Source: Fontibacterium sp040404065 (GTDB lineage: Bacteria; Pseudomonadota; Alphaproteobacteria; Pelagibacterales; Pelagibacteraceae). From it: 64,000 nucleotides of DNA. Shown one piece after another: positions 26,482-35,545 of the stretch (within the stretch, counting starts at the first letter, position 1; each line of letters opens with the position of its first letter). Under the pieces are notes generated by a model. The model saw nothing but the letters and a program-made list of their open reading frames with translations, had not been told where the DNA came from and ran no database searches. The DNA is taken from the NCBI GenBank assembly GCA_040404065.1, contig JBBAJM010000001.1, one strand, 5' to 3'. The position numbers and the translations under genes are program-made.

Positions 26482-26667
26482 ATGAGAATTAATGTTGGTG
26501 GCATCGATCGAGTTGGAAGAATTATTATTGGAGTAATAATTGTAAGTCTCACAGCATTTAATATTATAGGTCCTTGGGGATGGCTTGCGATTGGTTTTAT
26601 TGTAAGCGGAGTATTTCAATTCTGTCCTGCCTATTCCCTATTACGCATTCATACTTGTAAAAAATAA
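26482..26667 (+). CDS. DUF2892 (YgaP-type transmembrane) protein
   Basis: A 61-residue membrane protein with the family pattern GGIDRVGRIIIGV, a GPWGWL turn and the end FCPAYSLLRIHTC. It corresponds to the C-terminal membrane part of YgaP without the rhodanese domain. Function is unknown. It is divergent from umuD, so the SOS box region may also influence it. Confidence 0.85.
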   Translation: MRINVGGIDRVGRIIIGVIIVSLTAFNIIGPWGWLAIGFIVSGVFQFCPAYSLLRIHTCKK

Positions 26668-26687
26668 ATAGTTAAAAAAAATTTTAG

Positions 26688-27656
26688 CTACAATTTACTA
26701 GCTAAAAGTTTTGCGTTTAAAAAAGCATTTTGCGCTTTAGATCCTGAAAACCAATCTCCACAAATGCCAAGTCTTAAATCATTATCCCAATAACAATTAG
26801 GAACGTCCGAATTTAAATTATAAGCGTAAAGCCAACCGTGAATATCAGTATAATATATATTATCTTTTTTTATTTCTAATTTTAATTTCGTTAAAAAATT
26901 TTTTAACATTTCATCAATTAAATTTTTTTTGTTAATTCTATATTCCTGAATATTTTTAAGAGCATATTTAAGTGAGGATTGAATAGTCCAAAGTTCTAAA
27001 TTTTTATTGATCAAATCACTCTTTTTTGTATTCTCATTGGCTGCAAATCCTAAAACATCATCGTCCTCAAAGCTAATAGCGCTTAGGTTAAGATTCAAAC
27101 TTTTATTAAATGCAACCATCAGTGTTAAATTAGGTTGCGTTGAATAATTAAATTTAGAAAAATAATGCTCCGTATATTCTTTTGTTAAATTATATGTCTG
27201 TTGAAAAGGGGCTGTAATAATCACAGTTTTATAATCTTTTTCAGTGCCATCATTAAAGGTTAGATGAAAATAATCTGATTTTTTTTCAATACTTTTTAAT
27301 TCTTTATTTAAAAAAATATTTTTATTTTTAAACAGGTTTTTTACTAAAAGATTATTACCACCCACATTAATAATTCTCTCTTTTTTATCTAGTTCATTTT
27401 GAACTTTATTATTTTGAAAAATTTTGAAATCTCCCTGCCATATCGAATGATTGTCTAAGATATTTTTAAATTCATGATCTGGATTTTGGATATATTGAAG
27501 GCCGTGGTCAAACAAACCTACATCGTCAACTTTTCTTGTTGAGCATCGACCACCAACACCTCTAGATTTTTCGTAAAAATCTACTTCTTCTTTTAGAAAA
27601 TAATTGAGAATGCCAGCTGAAAAGCCTGCGCCGATAATTGCTATATTTTTTATCAA
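26688..27656 (-). CDS. FAD-dependent oxidoreductase, renalase-like (COG3380)
   Basis: A 322-residue flavoprotein with the dinucleotide motif IAIIGAGFSAGI at the N-terminus, followed by EKSRGVGGRCSTRK and FDHGLQYI, which is the renalase/amine-oxidase-like COG3380 pattern. The C-terminal GICGDWFSGSKAQNAFLNA closes the FAD site. Bacterial renalases oxidise dihydro-isomers of NAD(P)H; whether this one does is inferred. Its closeness to the photolyase locus may be functional, but the genes are separated by the divergent DUF2892 gene. Confidence 0.85.
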   Translation of the reverse strand: MIKNIAIIGAGFSAGILNYFLKEEVDFYEKSRGVGGRCSTRKVDDVGLFDHGLQYIQNPDHEFKNILDNHSIWQGDFKIFQNNKVQNELDKKERIINVGGNNLLVKNLFKNKNIFLNKELKSIEKKSDYFHLTFNDGTEKDYKTVIITAPFQQTYNLTKEYTEHYFSKFNYSTQPNLTLMVAFNKSLNLNLSAISFEDDDVLGFAANENTKKSDLINKNLELWTIQSSLKYALKNIQEYRINKKNLIDEMLKNFLTKLKLEIKKDNIYYTDIHGWLYAYNLNSDVPNCYWDNDLRLGICGDWFSGSKAQNAFLNAKLLASKL

Positions 27657-27671
27657 TTGGTAGCTAATTAA

Positions 27672-28055
27672 TTAAATATCGTCTTTATCCAAATCAACTT
27701 TAATTAATTTACTTCTGCGCATGCGCAAAACGAAGATAGCGAGAGCTACTAACAACATAGCTCCTCCCTCGTATAATAAAGATGAGGTCTCAATATCCTT
27801 TTTTTGTAAAATCATTAATCGAGCGATTGCAGTGATTGCAATAAATAATGGGTAAGTAAGGCGAATACGATGACTTCCATAAAAACTTAGCACCATCCCT
27901 ATAACTTCTAAATAAATAAATAATAATAAAAGATCTGCAAGCTGAACATCTAAATTAACGATCATTTTTTTAATTTCGATTCCAAATGCAAAAATTGTTG
28001 CAGCAAATATTAATAAAGCTCCAACAGTTTGTATATTTTTGATCAATTTATCCAT
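27672..28055 (-). CDS. PsiE family membrane protein
   Basis: A 127-residue protein with four helices and the PsiE-like LLLLFIYLEVIGMVLSFY and HRIRLTYPLFIAITAIAR segments. PsiE is induced by phosphate starvation in E. coli; its role is unknown. It ends 15 nt upstream of the renalase-like gene start, which suggests co-transcription. Confidence 0.85.
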   Translation of the reverse strand: MDKLIKNIQTVGALLIFAATIFAFGIEIKKMIVNLDVQLADLLLLFIYLEVIGMVLSFYGSHRIRLTYPLFIAITAIARLMILQKKDIETSSLLYEGGAMLLVALAIFVLRMRRSKLIKVDLDKDDI

Positions 28056-28147
28056 GTGAAAAATCTATAACTTGATTCAATTATCTATGCAACAATAGCA
28101 TTGAAACGCACATTCACGCTTTCAATAAAAAAATTTGAAACAAAGTA

Positions 28148-28897
28148 TTATTTCCACTCTGGTTTTTTCTTATTTAAGAAACTATCGATACCTATTTTCT
28201 TATTGTCACTATCAAGAAGTTTGTAAAATGTTTGTCTTTCATCCTTTAGTGATGCTTCTTTGTTAATTAAGCGTTTAATCTCAATTAAACTTGAAAGTGG
28301 TTTTTCAGAAAGTGATTTTAATATTTTAATAGCACCTTCCTTAAATTCATCAGCTTTTAGTACGACACTTACAATTCCCATATTTTGTGCTTGTTGTGCC
28401 GTGATCATTTCAGCCGTCATACATAAAAAGTTAGCATTATATTTTCCTGCGTAACGCTTAAGTCTTTGTGTGCCACCAATTCCTGGAATAACGCCAAGAT
28501 TAATTTCAGGTTGAGCAAACTTTGCATTTTCTGATGCAATAATAAAATCGCAAATGAGTGCAAGTTCCATCCCGCCTCCCAAAGCGTAACCTTCAACTAA
28601 TGCTATCACTGGTTTTTGAATATTATGAATTTCATCAAAAGCATCAAAGAGTTTTTTCTCCATTGCTGATTTTTTATTTAAAGTACTTAATTCTTTAATA
28701 TCAGCACCGGGTGAGAAAAGTTTTGTATTTCCTTCAATTGCAATGCAAACGATTGCTTTGTCTTGATCAAAGCTTTGTAATGCTGTTAAAATTTCCTTTG
28801 AAGTTTCGATATCAAGAGAGTTTTTTTCATTCGCTCTATCAATTTGAATAAAGCCAATAGCTTTTTCTGTTCTTGCCTTGATATTTTTAAATTCCAT
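28148..28897 (-). CDS. Enoyl-CoA hydratase/isomerase (crotonase family)
   Basis: A 249-residue crotonase-fold protein. The oxyanion hole is formed around FSPGADIKEL and VEGYALGGGMELAL; INLGVIPGIGGTQRL carries the second catalytic Glu position. It hydrates trans-2-enoyl-CoA in fatty-acid or butyrate metabolism. It lies 8 nt after phaA in the phaB-phaA unit, so it can feed crotonyl-CoA/3-hydroxybutyryl-CoA exchange, although the family normally makes the S isomer, not the R isomer used by PhaC. Confidence 0.9.
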   Translation of the reverse strand: MEFKNIKARTEKAIGFIQIDRANEKNSLDIETSKEILTALQSFDQDKAIVCIAIEGNTKLFSPGADIKELSTLNKKSAMEKKLFDAFDEIHNIQKPVIALVEGYALGGGMELALICDFIIASENAKFAQPEINLGVIPGIGGTQRLKRYAGKYNANFLCMTAEMITAQQAQNMGIVSVVLKADEFKEGAIKILKSLSEKPLSSLIEIKRLINKEASLKDERQTFYKLLDSDNKKIGIDSFLNKKKPEWK

Positions 28898-28905
28898 TAA
28901 GGAAA

Positions 28906-30102
28906 TTATTTATGATCGATAAAATTACGTTCGATACACATTGCAATTCCCATTCCGCCACCAATACAAAGAGTGGCAAGTCCTCTTTTAGAATGAGTCT
29001 TGATCATTTCATGAATTAACGTTGTTAAAATTCGAGCACCTGATGCGCCGATTGGATGGCCTATTGCAATGGCACCACCATTCACATTTACTTTATCAAC
29101 GGTCCAACCCATTTCTTTATTCACTGCAATTGCTTGTGCAGCGAATGCTTCGTTTGCTTCTATTAAATCTAATTCATCTTCACCCCAACCTGCTTTTTTT
29201 AGTGCAAGTTTTGATGCTGGTATTGGGCCTGTTCCCATAATAGTTGGGTCTACCCCGCACTGTGCCCATGATACAATTTTTGCAAGGGGTTCAATGCCTC
29301 TAGCTTTTGCAGTTTTGCCTGACATTAAACAAAGTGCAGCGGCACCATCATTAATTCCTGATGCATTTCCTGCTGTTACTGTGCCATCTTTTTTAAAAGC
29401 TGGTTTTAGATTAGCAAGTTTTTCAACGGTCGTGCCATCTTTTGGATATTCATCTTTATCAAAAATAACATCTTCTTTTTTAATTTTTACAGTGATCGGC
29501 ACGATTTCATCTTTGAACTTTTTTGCTTTAATTGCATCAATTGCTTTTCTTTGTGACGCAGATGCAAAAGTGTCCTGGGCTTCTCTAGTAATCTGATACT
29601 TTTGTGCAACGTTTTCTGCAGTAACTCCCATATGATATTGATTATAAATGTCCCACAGACCATCAATGATCATTGTATCTTGTAATTTTCCATCACCCAT
29701 TTTGATGCCGTTTCTAATATTAATAAAGTGAGGAGAGTTGCTCATGCTTTCTTGCCCGCCAGCGATCACAATATTTGCATCACCACATTTAATTGAATTA
29801 TAAGCAAGGGCAACGGATGCAAGTCCAGAACCACACACTTGATTAATTGTTGTTGCAGTTTTATCTGCTGGAATCCCAGCGTGCATTGCTGCTTGTCGTG
29901 CTGGATTTTGTCCAGCGCCTGCTGTTAAAACTTGTCCCATGTAGACCATATCAACGTCTTGGGGTTTGATTTCAGAATTTTCTATAGATTTCTTAATTAC
30001 GTGAGCACCTAATTGCGGAGCTGTTAATGATGACAGAGATCCTCCAAAAGAACCAACTGCTGTTCGGACTGCACTAGTTATGACTATGTCGTTATCATTC
30101 AT
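28906..30102 (-). CDS. phaA: Acetyl-CoA acetyltransferase (beta-ketothiolase) PhaA
   Basis: Condenses two acetyl-CoA to acetoacetyl-CoA, the first step of PHB synthesis. Catalytic residues are Cys90 (INQVCGSGLAS), His349 (GHPIGASGA) and Cys379 (ATLCIGGGMG). I start it at ATG 30102 (398 aa), where MNDNDIVITSAVRT matches the family N-terminus and AAGGA precedes it; an in-frame ATG at 30192 would add 30 unrelated residues and overlap phaB. It sits between phaB (25 nt upstream) and a crotonase gene (8 nt downstream). Confidence 0.95.
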   Translation of the reverse strand: MNDNDIVITSAVRTAVGSFGGSLSSLTAPQLGAHVIKKSIENSEIKPQDVDMVYMGQVLTAGAGQNPARQAAMHAGIPADKTATTINQVCGSGLASVALAYNSIKCGDANIVIAGGQESMSNSPHFINIRNGIKMGDGKLQDTMIIDGLWDIYNQYHMGVTAENVAQKYQITREAQDTFASASQRKAIDAIKAKKFKDEIVPITVKIKKEDVIFDKDEYPKDGTTVEKLANLKPAFKKDGTVTAGNASGINDGAAALCLMSGKTAKARGIEPLAKIVSWAQCGVDPTIMGTGPIPASKLALKKAGWGEDELDLIEANEAFAAQAIAVNKEMGWTVDKVNVNGGAIAIGHPIGASGARILTTLIHEMIKTHSKRGLATLCIGGGMGIAMCIERNFIDHK

Positions 30103-30127
30103 TATATTAATTTTTCCTTCTTTATTG

Positions 30128-30850
30128 TTACTGCATGTACTGGCCACCATTAATTGAAAAGGTAGCGCCTGTAATGAAGCCTGCTTTATCACTTACAAGA
30201 TAACTTGCCAAGGCGGCAATTTCTGTAGGCTCTGCTAGTCTACCCACAGGTATTTGAGAAACAATCCCCTTTAAAATTGTAGGATCTATTTTTTTTACCA
30301 TGTCAGTTCCCACATAACCTGGTGCAATAACATTTACTGTAATTCCTTTATTTGCATTCTCTAATGCAAGAGCTTTTGAAAAACCAATGATGCCCGCTTT
30401 TGCAGCTGAATAATTTGTTTGTCCAACTTGACCTTTCAAACCATTAATTGAACTGATGGACACAATTCTTCCAAAATTTTTAGCACGCATTTTTTCAATT
30501 ACGTTTCTACAAACATTAAAAAGAGAATTTAAATTTGTATCAATAACTGCATTCCATTCCTCCGGGGTCATTTTATGTAAAAAACGATCCTTAGTAATTC
30601 CTGCATTATTAATTACAACTTCAATATCACCGTATTTTTTTTCAATTTCAGCAATTCCATTTTTGCAGCTTTCAAAATAAGCCACATCAAATTTATAAAC
30701 TTCAATTCCATTTTCTTTTGAAAATTGTTGTGCTGGTTCATCAAGGCCTACGTAAGTAGCAATAACTTTATAACCATCTTCTTTTAATTTTTTTCCGATA
30801 GCAGCGCCAATTCCTCTTGCACCGCCTGTGACTAAAGCAACTTTTGACAT
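30128..30850 (-). CDS. phaB: Acetoacetyl-CoA reductase PhaB
   Basis: Reduces acetoacetyl-CoA to (R)-3-hydroxybutyryl-CoA with NADPH. A 240-residue SDR with TGGARGIG at 8-15, NNAG at 81-84 and the triad Ser134, Tyr147, Lys151. The segment NYSAAKAGIIGFSKALALE and the SINGGQYMQ end are PhaB-like rather than FabG-like, and the neighbouring thiolase, synthase and phasin support PhaB. It is the first gene of the phaB-phaA-crotonase unit. Confidence 0.93.
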   Translation of the reverse strand: MSKVALVTGGARGIGAAIGKKLKEDGYKVIATYVGLDEPAQQFSKENGIEVYKFDVAYFESCKNGIAEIEKKYGDIEVVINNAGITKDRFLHKMTPEEWNAVIDTNLNSLFNVCRNVIEKMRAKNFGRIVSISSINGLKGQVGQTNYSAAKAGIIGFSKALALENANKGITVNVIAPGYVGTDMVKKIDPTILKGIVSQIPVGRLAEPTEIAALASYLVSDKAGFITGATFSINGGQYMQ

Positions 30851-30930
30851 GTTAAGGTCTCCCCAACCAATTAATATGGGGAAAATTATACTAAAGTGAT
30901 TTTTAAAATACTAGGGAGATTCTGCTAGAT

Positions 30931-30982
30931 TTTAGAGTGGTTTGGCTGAAATAAGGGGATATTTGAAACCAAACCCTCTAAA
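30931..30982 (-). terminator. Long hairpin between phaP and phaB
   Basis: TTTAGAG-t-GGTTTGG pairs with CCAAACC-CTCTAAA: a 14-bp stem with one bulged base around a 23-nt loop. It is further bracketed by AATACTAG (30907-30914) and CTAGTATT (30996-31003), which can pair as an outer clamp. It lies directly after the phaP stop and probably ends or attenuates that transcript before phaB. Confidence 0.6.
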
Positions 30983-31001
30983 TTTTCGTTAAAAACTAGT
31001 A

Positions 31002-31457
31002 TTAGTTTTTAACAGAAGCTTTTTTACCTTCTTCTTCAACTACTTTTTTAAGTTCAGTTAAACCGTCTAAAAGTCTTTTGTTTAAGATTTCAAAAGATTC
31101 TTTAGCAGTTTTTTCTGTAATTTTAGAAAAGTCGTTAGCAATATTTTGAGCTTCAACGATTGATTCTTGTATCAATTCGATTGATTTGCTAGCTGATTGC
31201 TGAGGATTTCCCTTAGCTAATTCAGAAGTAGCATCTTTAACGCTAGAAATAGCTTTGTTAAGTACTTCTATTTGCTTTTTAGCAAGCGTGTTGTAGCCTT
31301 CAAATAATACTTTAGATGCATTAGCAAATGTTTCTAAAGTTTTTTTCTGAGCATTGATTAAATTCTCAGAATTACCATCTACTGTTGGTACTTTTAAAGC
31401 TGCCAACATCTTTTGAAAATCAAAGAATTCAAAAGGATTGTTTATATTTGCCATCAT
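31002..31457 (-). CDS. phaP: Phasin, PHA granule-associated protein
   Basis: A 151-residue, mostly helical, amphipathic protein with FEFFDFQKMLAALKVP near the start and long Ala/Lys/Glu-rich helices, typical of the phasin family that coats PHB granules. The ribosome-binding AAGGAG lies upstream of the start; ATG 31457 and ATG 31454 are both possible. It is divergent from phaC, and the intergenic region holds two TGC-type inverted repeats that PhaR could bind. Confidence 0.92.
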   Translation of the reverse strand: MMANINNPFEFFDFQKMLAALKVPTVDGNSENLINAQKKTLETFANASKVLFEGYNTLAKKQIEVLNKAISSVKDATSELAKGNPQQSASKSIELIQESIVEAQNIANDFSKITEKTAKESFEILNKRLLDGLTELKKVVEEEGKKASVKN

Positions 31458-31494
31458 TATTTACTCCTTATTTATTTTATTTAATGAGGTATAT

Positions 31495-31515
31495 TTATGT
31501 TGCAACGCAACATAA
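31495..31515. promoter_or_regulatory. Inverted repeat TTATGTTGC-N3-GCAACATAA, candidate PhaR operator
   Basis: A perfect 9-bp inverted repeat with the spacer aac, 38 nt upstream of the phaP start. PhaR proteins of other alphaproteobacteria bind TGC/GCA inverted repeats at phasin promoters, and phaR itself is in this locus. Confidence 0.6.
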
Positions 31516-31579
31516 TACAAGTGCTAAAATGAATTATTAGACTAAATTGTTGATTTATATGCATTATTTCTTACGCACT

Positions 31580-31599
31580 TGCAATATATTAATATTGCA
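31580..31599. promoter_or_regulatory. Inverted repeat TGCAATAT-N4-ATATTGCA, second candidate PhaR operator
   Basis: 8-bp arms around the spacer atta, 58 nt before the phaC start. It shares the TTGCA element with the site near phaP and could allow coordinate control of phaC-phaR and phaP. Confidence 0.45.
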
Positions 31600-31656
31600 T
31601 AAGCACATATAGGTCATTGCTCTAATCATAATTATTGGGCTATTATCGGTAAAAAA

Positions 31657-33516
31657 ATGACAGAACAAAACAACGATAAGAAATCGGAAAAGATTAACTT
31701 TGAAGACCTATCTTCAGTATTTGAAAATAATCTAAAAATTTACAATCAATACGTAGAGTCATTTAAAAATTTAGGTCAGGGACAAAATAATTTTCCTACA
31801 TTTAATTTTAATAATCAGAGCAGTAATTTTACTGCAAATGATTTGTCTAATCTAATTGCACCAACGGTTACTAAAATTTTAAATTCATTTCAGCATTTCC
31901 AAGCTGAGATCCAACAAAACCCCAATATCTATTTCGACAACCTTAATAAGTGGGTTTCACAGATTGCAAATTTAAATTTTTATTTCATGACTAAGGCGTC
32001 GGGTGGGATTGCAAATCCTCCTGTGAAAGAAGAAAGTTCAGACAAACGATTTGCTGGTGAGGAATGGAAAGACAATTTATTTTTTGATTTTATAAAACAA
32101 TTTTATTTAATCAGCACCAGCTTTTTAAATAATTTAATTGAGAACGTTGAGTTTAAAGATCCCAAAGATAAAAAATTAATGCAGTTCTATCTAAAACAAA
32201 TAAATAGCGCGATGTCACCTTCTAACTTTGCTTTTACTAATCCACAAGTTTTGAAAAAAACTATGGAACAAAAAGGAGAGAATTTAAAAAAAGGTTATGA
32301 CAATTATAAAAAAGATTTTGATAAACATCCTAACAAACTTTTCATTCAACAATCAAAAGAAGGTGAATTTGAGGTTGGCAGAAACTTAGCAACGACCAAA
32401 GGTAAAGTTATATTCAAAAATCATTTGTTTGAACTAATTCATTATGATGCAACAACGGATCAACAATATTCAAAACCTATGTTAGTGATCCCGCCTTTTA
32501 TTAATAAATTTTACATTATGGATCTGAATGACAAAAAATCTATGATGAAATACTTAGTTGATAAAAAATTTAATACTTTTCTAATTTCTTGGAAAAATCC
32601 TGATGCAAGTTCAAGAAACTTATCTTTTAAAGAATATATTGAAGATGGAGTGTTAGAAGCATTAAGAGTGGTATGTGAAAAAACAGGATCCACGGGCACA
32701 AACATCGCCTCATACTGTGTGGGTGGAACCTTAGCATCACTTACCCTTGCTTACTTAAAAGATGTGCCCAACAAATACAAAATTTTTACCGCTACTTATT
32801 TTGCAAGTTTAATTGATTTTGAAGATCCTGGTGAACTTTCAATATTTATCACCGAAGAACAAATCAAAAGTATTGAAAATCAAATGAAAAAAACTGGTTA
32901 CTTCGATGGTAAGGATATGGCGGCTGCTTTTAATTTCTTACGCCCTTCTGATTTGTACTGGAATTATGTGGTGAATAACTATCTTTTAGGTAATGAACCG
33001 ACAGCATTTGATATGCTGCACTGGAACTCTGATTCCACAAGATTGCCTGAAAAAATGCATTCAGAATATTTACGCTGCATGTACTTAAACAATTTGGTTG
33101 TTAAAAAAATGTACAAAATCGGCGATGTGCAAATTGATTTAGCAAAAATTGACACTCCTATGTTCTCTGTTGCAACAACAGAAGATCATATTGCGCCTTG
33201 GAGATCAGTACATCAGGGCTTAGGGGCTTACAATTCTCATATTAATTTTGTACTAGCAAACTCAGGTCATATCGCAGGAATTATTCAAGGTAGTGAAGTA
33301 AAGCCTGGAAAACTTTATTATTACACAGCGAAATTTGAAAAAGGTAAAAATGCAGACGAATGGTACAACGTCGCAAAAAAAGTAGATGGTTCTTGGTGGC
33401 AAACATGGATAACTTGGCTTTCAGTTAACTCTGGTGAATTTAAAAAACCTTCTGAACTTAATGCAAAAAATTTTGAAGTACTGTATGAAGCTCCTGGTCA
33501 ATACGTAAAACAATAA
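31657..33516 (+). CDS. phaC: Class I poly(3-hydroxyalkanoate) synthase PhaC
   Basis: Polymerises (R)-3-hydroxybutyryl-CoA into PHB at the granule surface. The 619-residue length fits class I. The lipase-like box SYCVGG gives nucleophile Cys354; Asp510 (TTEDHIAPW) and His538 (NSGHIAG) complete the triad. The N-terminal 130 residues are Asn/Gln-rich and variable, as usual. phaR begins one base after its stop codon. No PHB depolymerase gene is visible in the window. Confidence 0.96.
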   Translation: MTEQNNDKKSEKINFEDLSSVFENNLKIYNQYVESFKNLGQGQNNFPTFNFNNQSSNFTANDLSNLIAPTVTKILNSFQHFQAEIQQNPNIYFDNLNKWVSQIANLNFYFMTKASGGIANPPVKEESSDKRFAGEEWKDNLFFDFIKQFYLISTSFLNNLIENVEFKDPKDKKLMQFYLKQINSAMSPSNFAFTNPQVLKKTMEQKGENLKKGYDNYKKDFDKHPNKLFIQQSKEGEFEVGRNLATTKGKVIFKNHLFELIHYDATTDQQYSKPMLVIPPFINKFYIMDLNDKKSMMKYLVDKKFNTFLISWKNPDASSRNLSFKEYIEDGVLEALRVVCEKTGSTGTNIASYCVGGTLASLTLAYLKDVPNKYKIFTATYFASLIDFEDPGELSIFITEEQIKSIENQMKKTGYFDGKDMAAAFNFLRPSDLYWNYVVNNYLLGNEPTAFDMLHWNSDSTRLPEKMHSEYLRCMYLNNLVVKKMYKIGDVQIDLAKIDTPMFSVATTEDHIAPWRSVHQGLGAYNSHINFVLANSGHIAGIIQGSEVKPGKLYYYTAKFEKGKNADEWYNVAKKVDGSWWQTWITWLSVNSGEFKKPSELNAKNFEVLYEAPGQYVKQ

Positions 33517-33990
33517 ATGATAGAAATTAAAAAATATTCAAATCGAAGATTATATAACACTGAAACTAGTGCTTATATTACCCTTGATGACATTGTTGCG
33601 TTAATCAAAAAAGAAGTAGATTTTAAAGTAGTTGACGTAGATACACAAAGCGACATCACCCCTAGTATTCTAACACAAATTATTTTAGAAAAAGAAAACG
33701 CAGGTGTTAATTTAATTCCAGCTCATATCTTAAAACAAATTATTTTATTCAACGAAAATAAAAAAAATAACATGATGTTTGATTTTTTAACAAACACTAT
33801 GAATTCAGCTAACACTAATAATATTTTTACTAAAGGCTTTCCAAATTTTATGGATTTTAATTTCTTTAATCCTGCGCAAGGTACCTCAACGAAAGCACCT
33901 CAACCTAAAGAAGACAAAAATATCGATGATTTAATGACGCAAATCGATAAACTTAAAAAAGAAGTTCAAGAAATTAAAAATCAAAAATAA
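33517..33990 (+). CDS. phaR: PHA synthesis repressor PhaR
   Basis: A 157-residue regulator with the PHB/PHA accumulation DNA-binding domain at the N-terminus (IKKYSNRRLYNTETSAYITL) and the second conserved segment ILTQIILEKEN. It binds both PHB and DNA: when polymer appears it leaves its operators and phasin is made. Its ATG directly follows the phaC stop, so the genes form one unit. The C-terminal tail is a short coiled coil rich in Lys. Confidence 0.95.
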   Translation: MIEIKKYSNRRLYNTETSAYITLDDIVALIKKEVDFKVVDVDTQSDITPSILTQIILEKENAGVNLIPAHILKQIILFNENKKNNMMFDFLTNTMNSANTNNIFTKGFPNFMDFNFFNPAQGTSTKAPQPKEDKNIDDLMTQIDKLKKEVQEIKNQK

Positions 33991-33992
33991 TT

Positions 33993-35429
33993 TTAAGTTC
34001 CGCAAAACGTTTTGTATTTAAGGTCATTAGATCCAGTTTGATAAATTTTAATATCCTCTCTATGTGCATAAGGGTTTTCTAAAGCTGATAATAATTTTTC
34101 AATTACAGTTAAATCTCCATCATTTGCGGCACTTAGAGCCTCTTCGACCTTATGATTTCTTGGAATAATCACCGGATTATTTTGCTTCATGATCTCACGA
34201 GATGAATTTAAAGGTTTGTTTGCAGTGATCAAACGAGCGCTCCAACGTTTATGCCATTCTTTAAATTGTTCATTATTAAATATTTCTGGATTATTTTCAT
34301 GCATCAAACTTATAAAAGTATTGGTGTAATCAAATTTATTCTCAAACATAAGATTTAATAAATCTTGAATTAACTGTTCATCCTCTTTTCTGCTCTCAAA
34401 CATTCCAAGTTTATTTCTCATCATCTGCATGTAACTTGTTTTGAACTTACGATTAAAACTTTCGATAATTGTCTCGCCTATTTCAACAGCTTTATTCTGA
34501 TCTTGATGTAAAAGAGGAACTAATGATTCTGCAAGTCTTGCAAGGTTCCATTGTGCAATACCTGGCTGATTTTGAAAAGAGTATCTGCCATGCTCATCAA
34601 TTGAACTAAAAACAGTTTCTGGATTGTAGGTATCCATAAAAGCGCAAGGGCCGTAATCAATAGTCTCGCCTGAAATTGCCATGTTGTCCGTATTCATCAC
34701 GCCATGAATAAATCCAACTCGCATCCAATCAGTTATTAATTGGATTTGCCTATCTAATACTGCGGTCAAAAAAGCAGATGCTTTATTTTCTGCAATCTTT
34801 AATTCTGGGTAATGACGATTAATGCAATAATTGAGTAAATTTTTTAAAGACTCTAAATCCTTTTTAATTGCAATATATTCAAAGGTTCCAACTCGAATAT
34901 GACTTCTTGCAACTCTAGTAAGGACAGCTCCTTTTAAAATTTTTTCTCTAATTACATTTTCACCTGTTGTTGCAACAGCAAGGCTTCGTGTTGTTTTAAT
35001 ATTCAAGTAATACATGGCCTCGCTAATAATATATTCGCGCAACATCGGACCTAATGCTGCTCTACCATCACCACCTCTTGAATAAGCAGTTCTTCCTGAT
35101 CCTTTAAACTGAATATCAAAGCGTTCATCGGTTGGAGTAATATGTTCACCTAAAACTATGGCTCTACCATCACCTAAAATACTTAAATGTCCAAACTGAT
35201 GTCCGGCATAAGCTTGTGCTAGTGGTTCTGAACCTTCGGGTAATTGGTTTCCTGTGAAAAGATCTGCGAGTTCTTTTTCCGTAAGATTTGAAAAATCTAA
35301 ACCTAACTCTTTTGCAAGTCCATAATTTAAAACAACTAATTTTGGATTTTTAACAGAGACCGGATAAGTCTTTGTCACCATCAACTCGTTAAGGTGAGCA
35401 TAGCTATTATCGAATTTCCAACCAATCAT
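33993..35429 (-). CDS. selO: Protein adenylyltransferase SelO (YdiU family)
   Basis: A pseudokinase-fold enzyme that transfers AMP to proteins, linked to redox stress in other bacteria. Family motifs are QAYAGHQFGHLSILGDGRA, FDIQFKGSGRTAYSRGGDGRA, and the active site MRVGFIHGVMNTDNMAISG followed by IDYGPCAFMD. A Cys stands third from the end (FCGT), the position of the family's redox-active Cys or selenocysteine. I prefer ATG 35429 (478 aa) to the in-frame ATG at 35447. It is convergent with phaR, 2 nt apart. Confidence 0.93.
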   Translation of the reverse strand: MIGWKFDNSYAHLNELMVTKTYPVSVKNPKLVVLNYGLAKELGLDFSNLTEKELADLFTGNQLPEGSEPLAQAYAGHQFGHLSILGDGRAIVLGEHITPTDERFDIQFKGSGRTAYSRGGDGRAALGPMLREYIISEAMYYLNIKTTRSLAVATTGENVIREKILKGAVLTRVARSHIRVGTFEYIAIKKDLESLKNLLNYCINRHYPELKIAENKASAFLTAVLDRQIQLITDWMRVGFIHGVMNTDNMAISGETIDYGPCAFMDTYNPETVFSSIDEHGRYSFQNQPGIAQWNLARLAESLVPLLHQDQNKAVEIGETIIESFNRKFKTSYMQMMRNKLGMFESRKEDEQLIQDLLNLMFENKFDYTNTFISLMHENNPEIFNNEQFKEWHKRWSARLITANKPLNSSREIMKQNNPVIIPRNHKVEEALSAANDGDLTVIEKLLSALENPYAHREDIKIYQTGSNDLKYKTFCGT

Positions 35430-35545
35430 GACATTGAATAATATCATAAAAGAGCAATAAATGCTTTAGGGAGACTTTAAATTTTTAAGATTTATTACTT
35501 ATTTATTTAAAAATTCTAACTCTGAATCTGAGTACGGTATCATAA

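Noticed and set aside
29022..29596. Long plus-strand frames across phaA
   Set aside because: They are opposite-strand shadows of a clear thiolase gene whose catalytic residues are intact.
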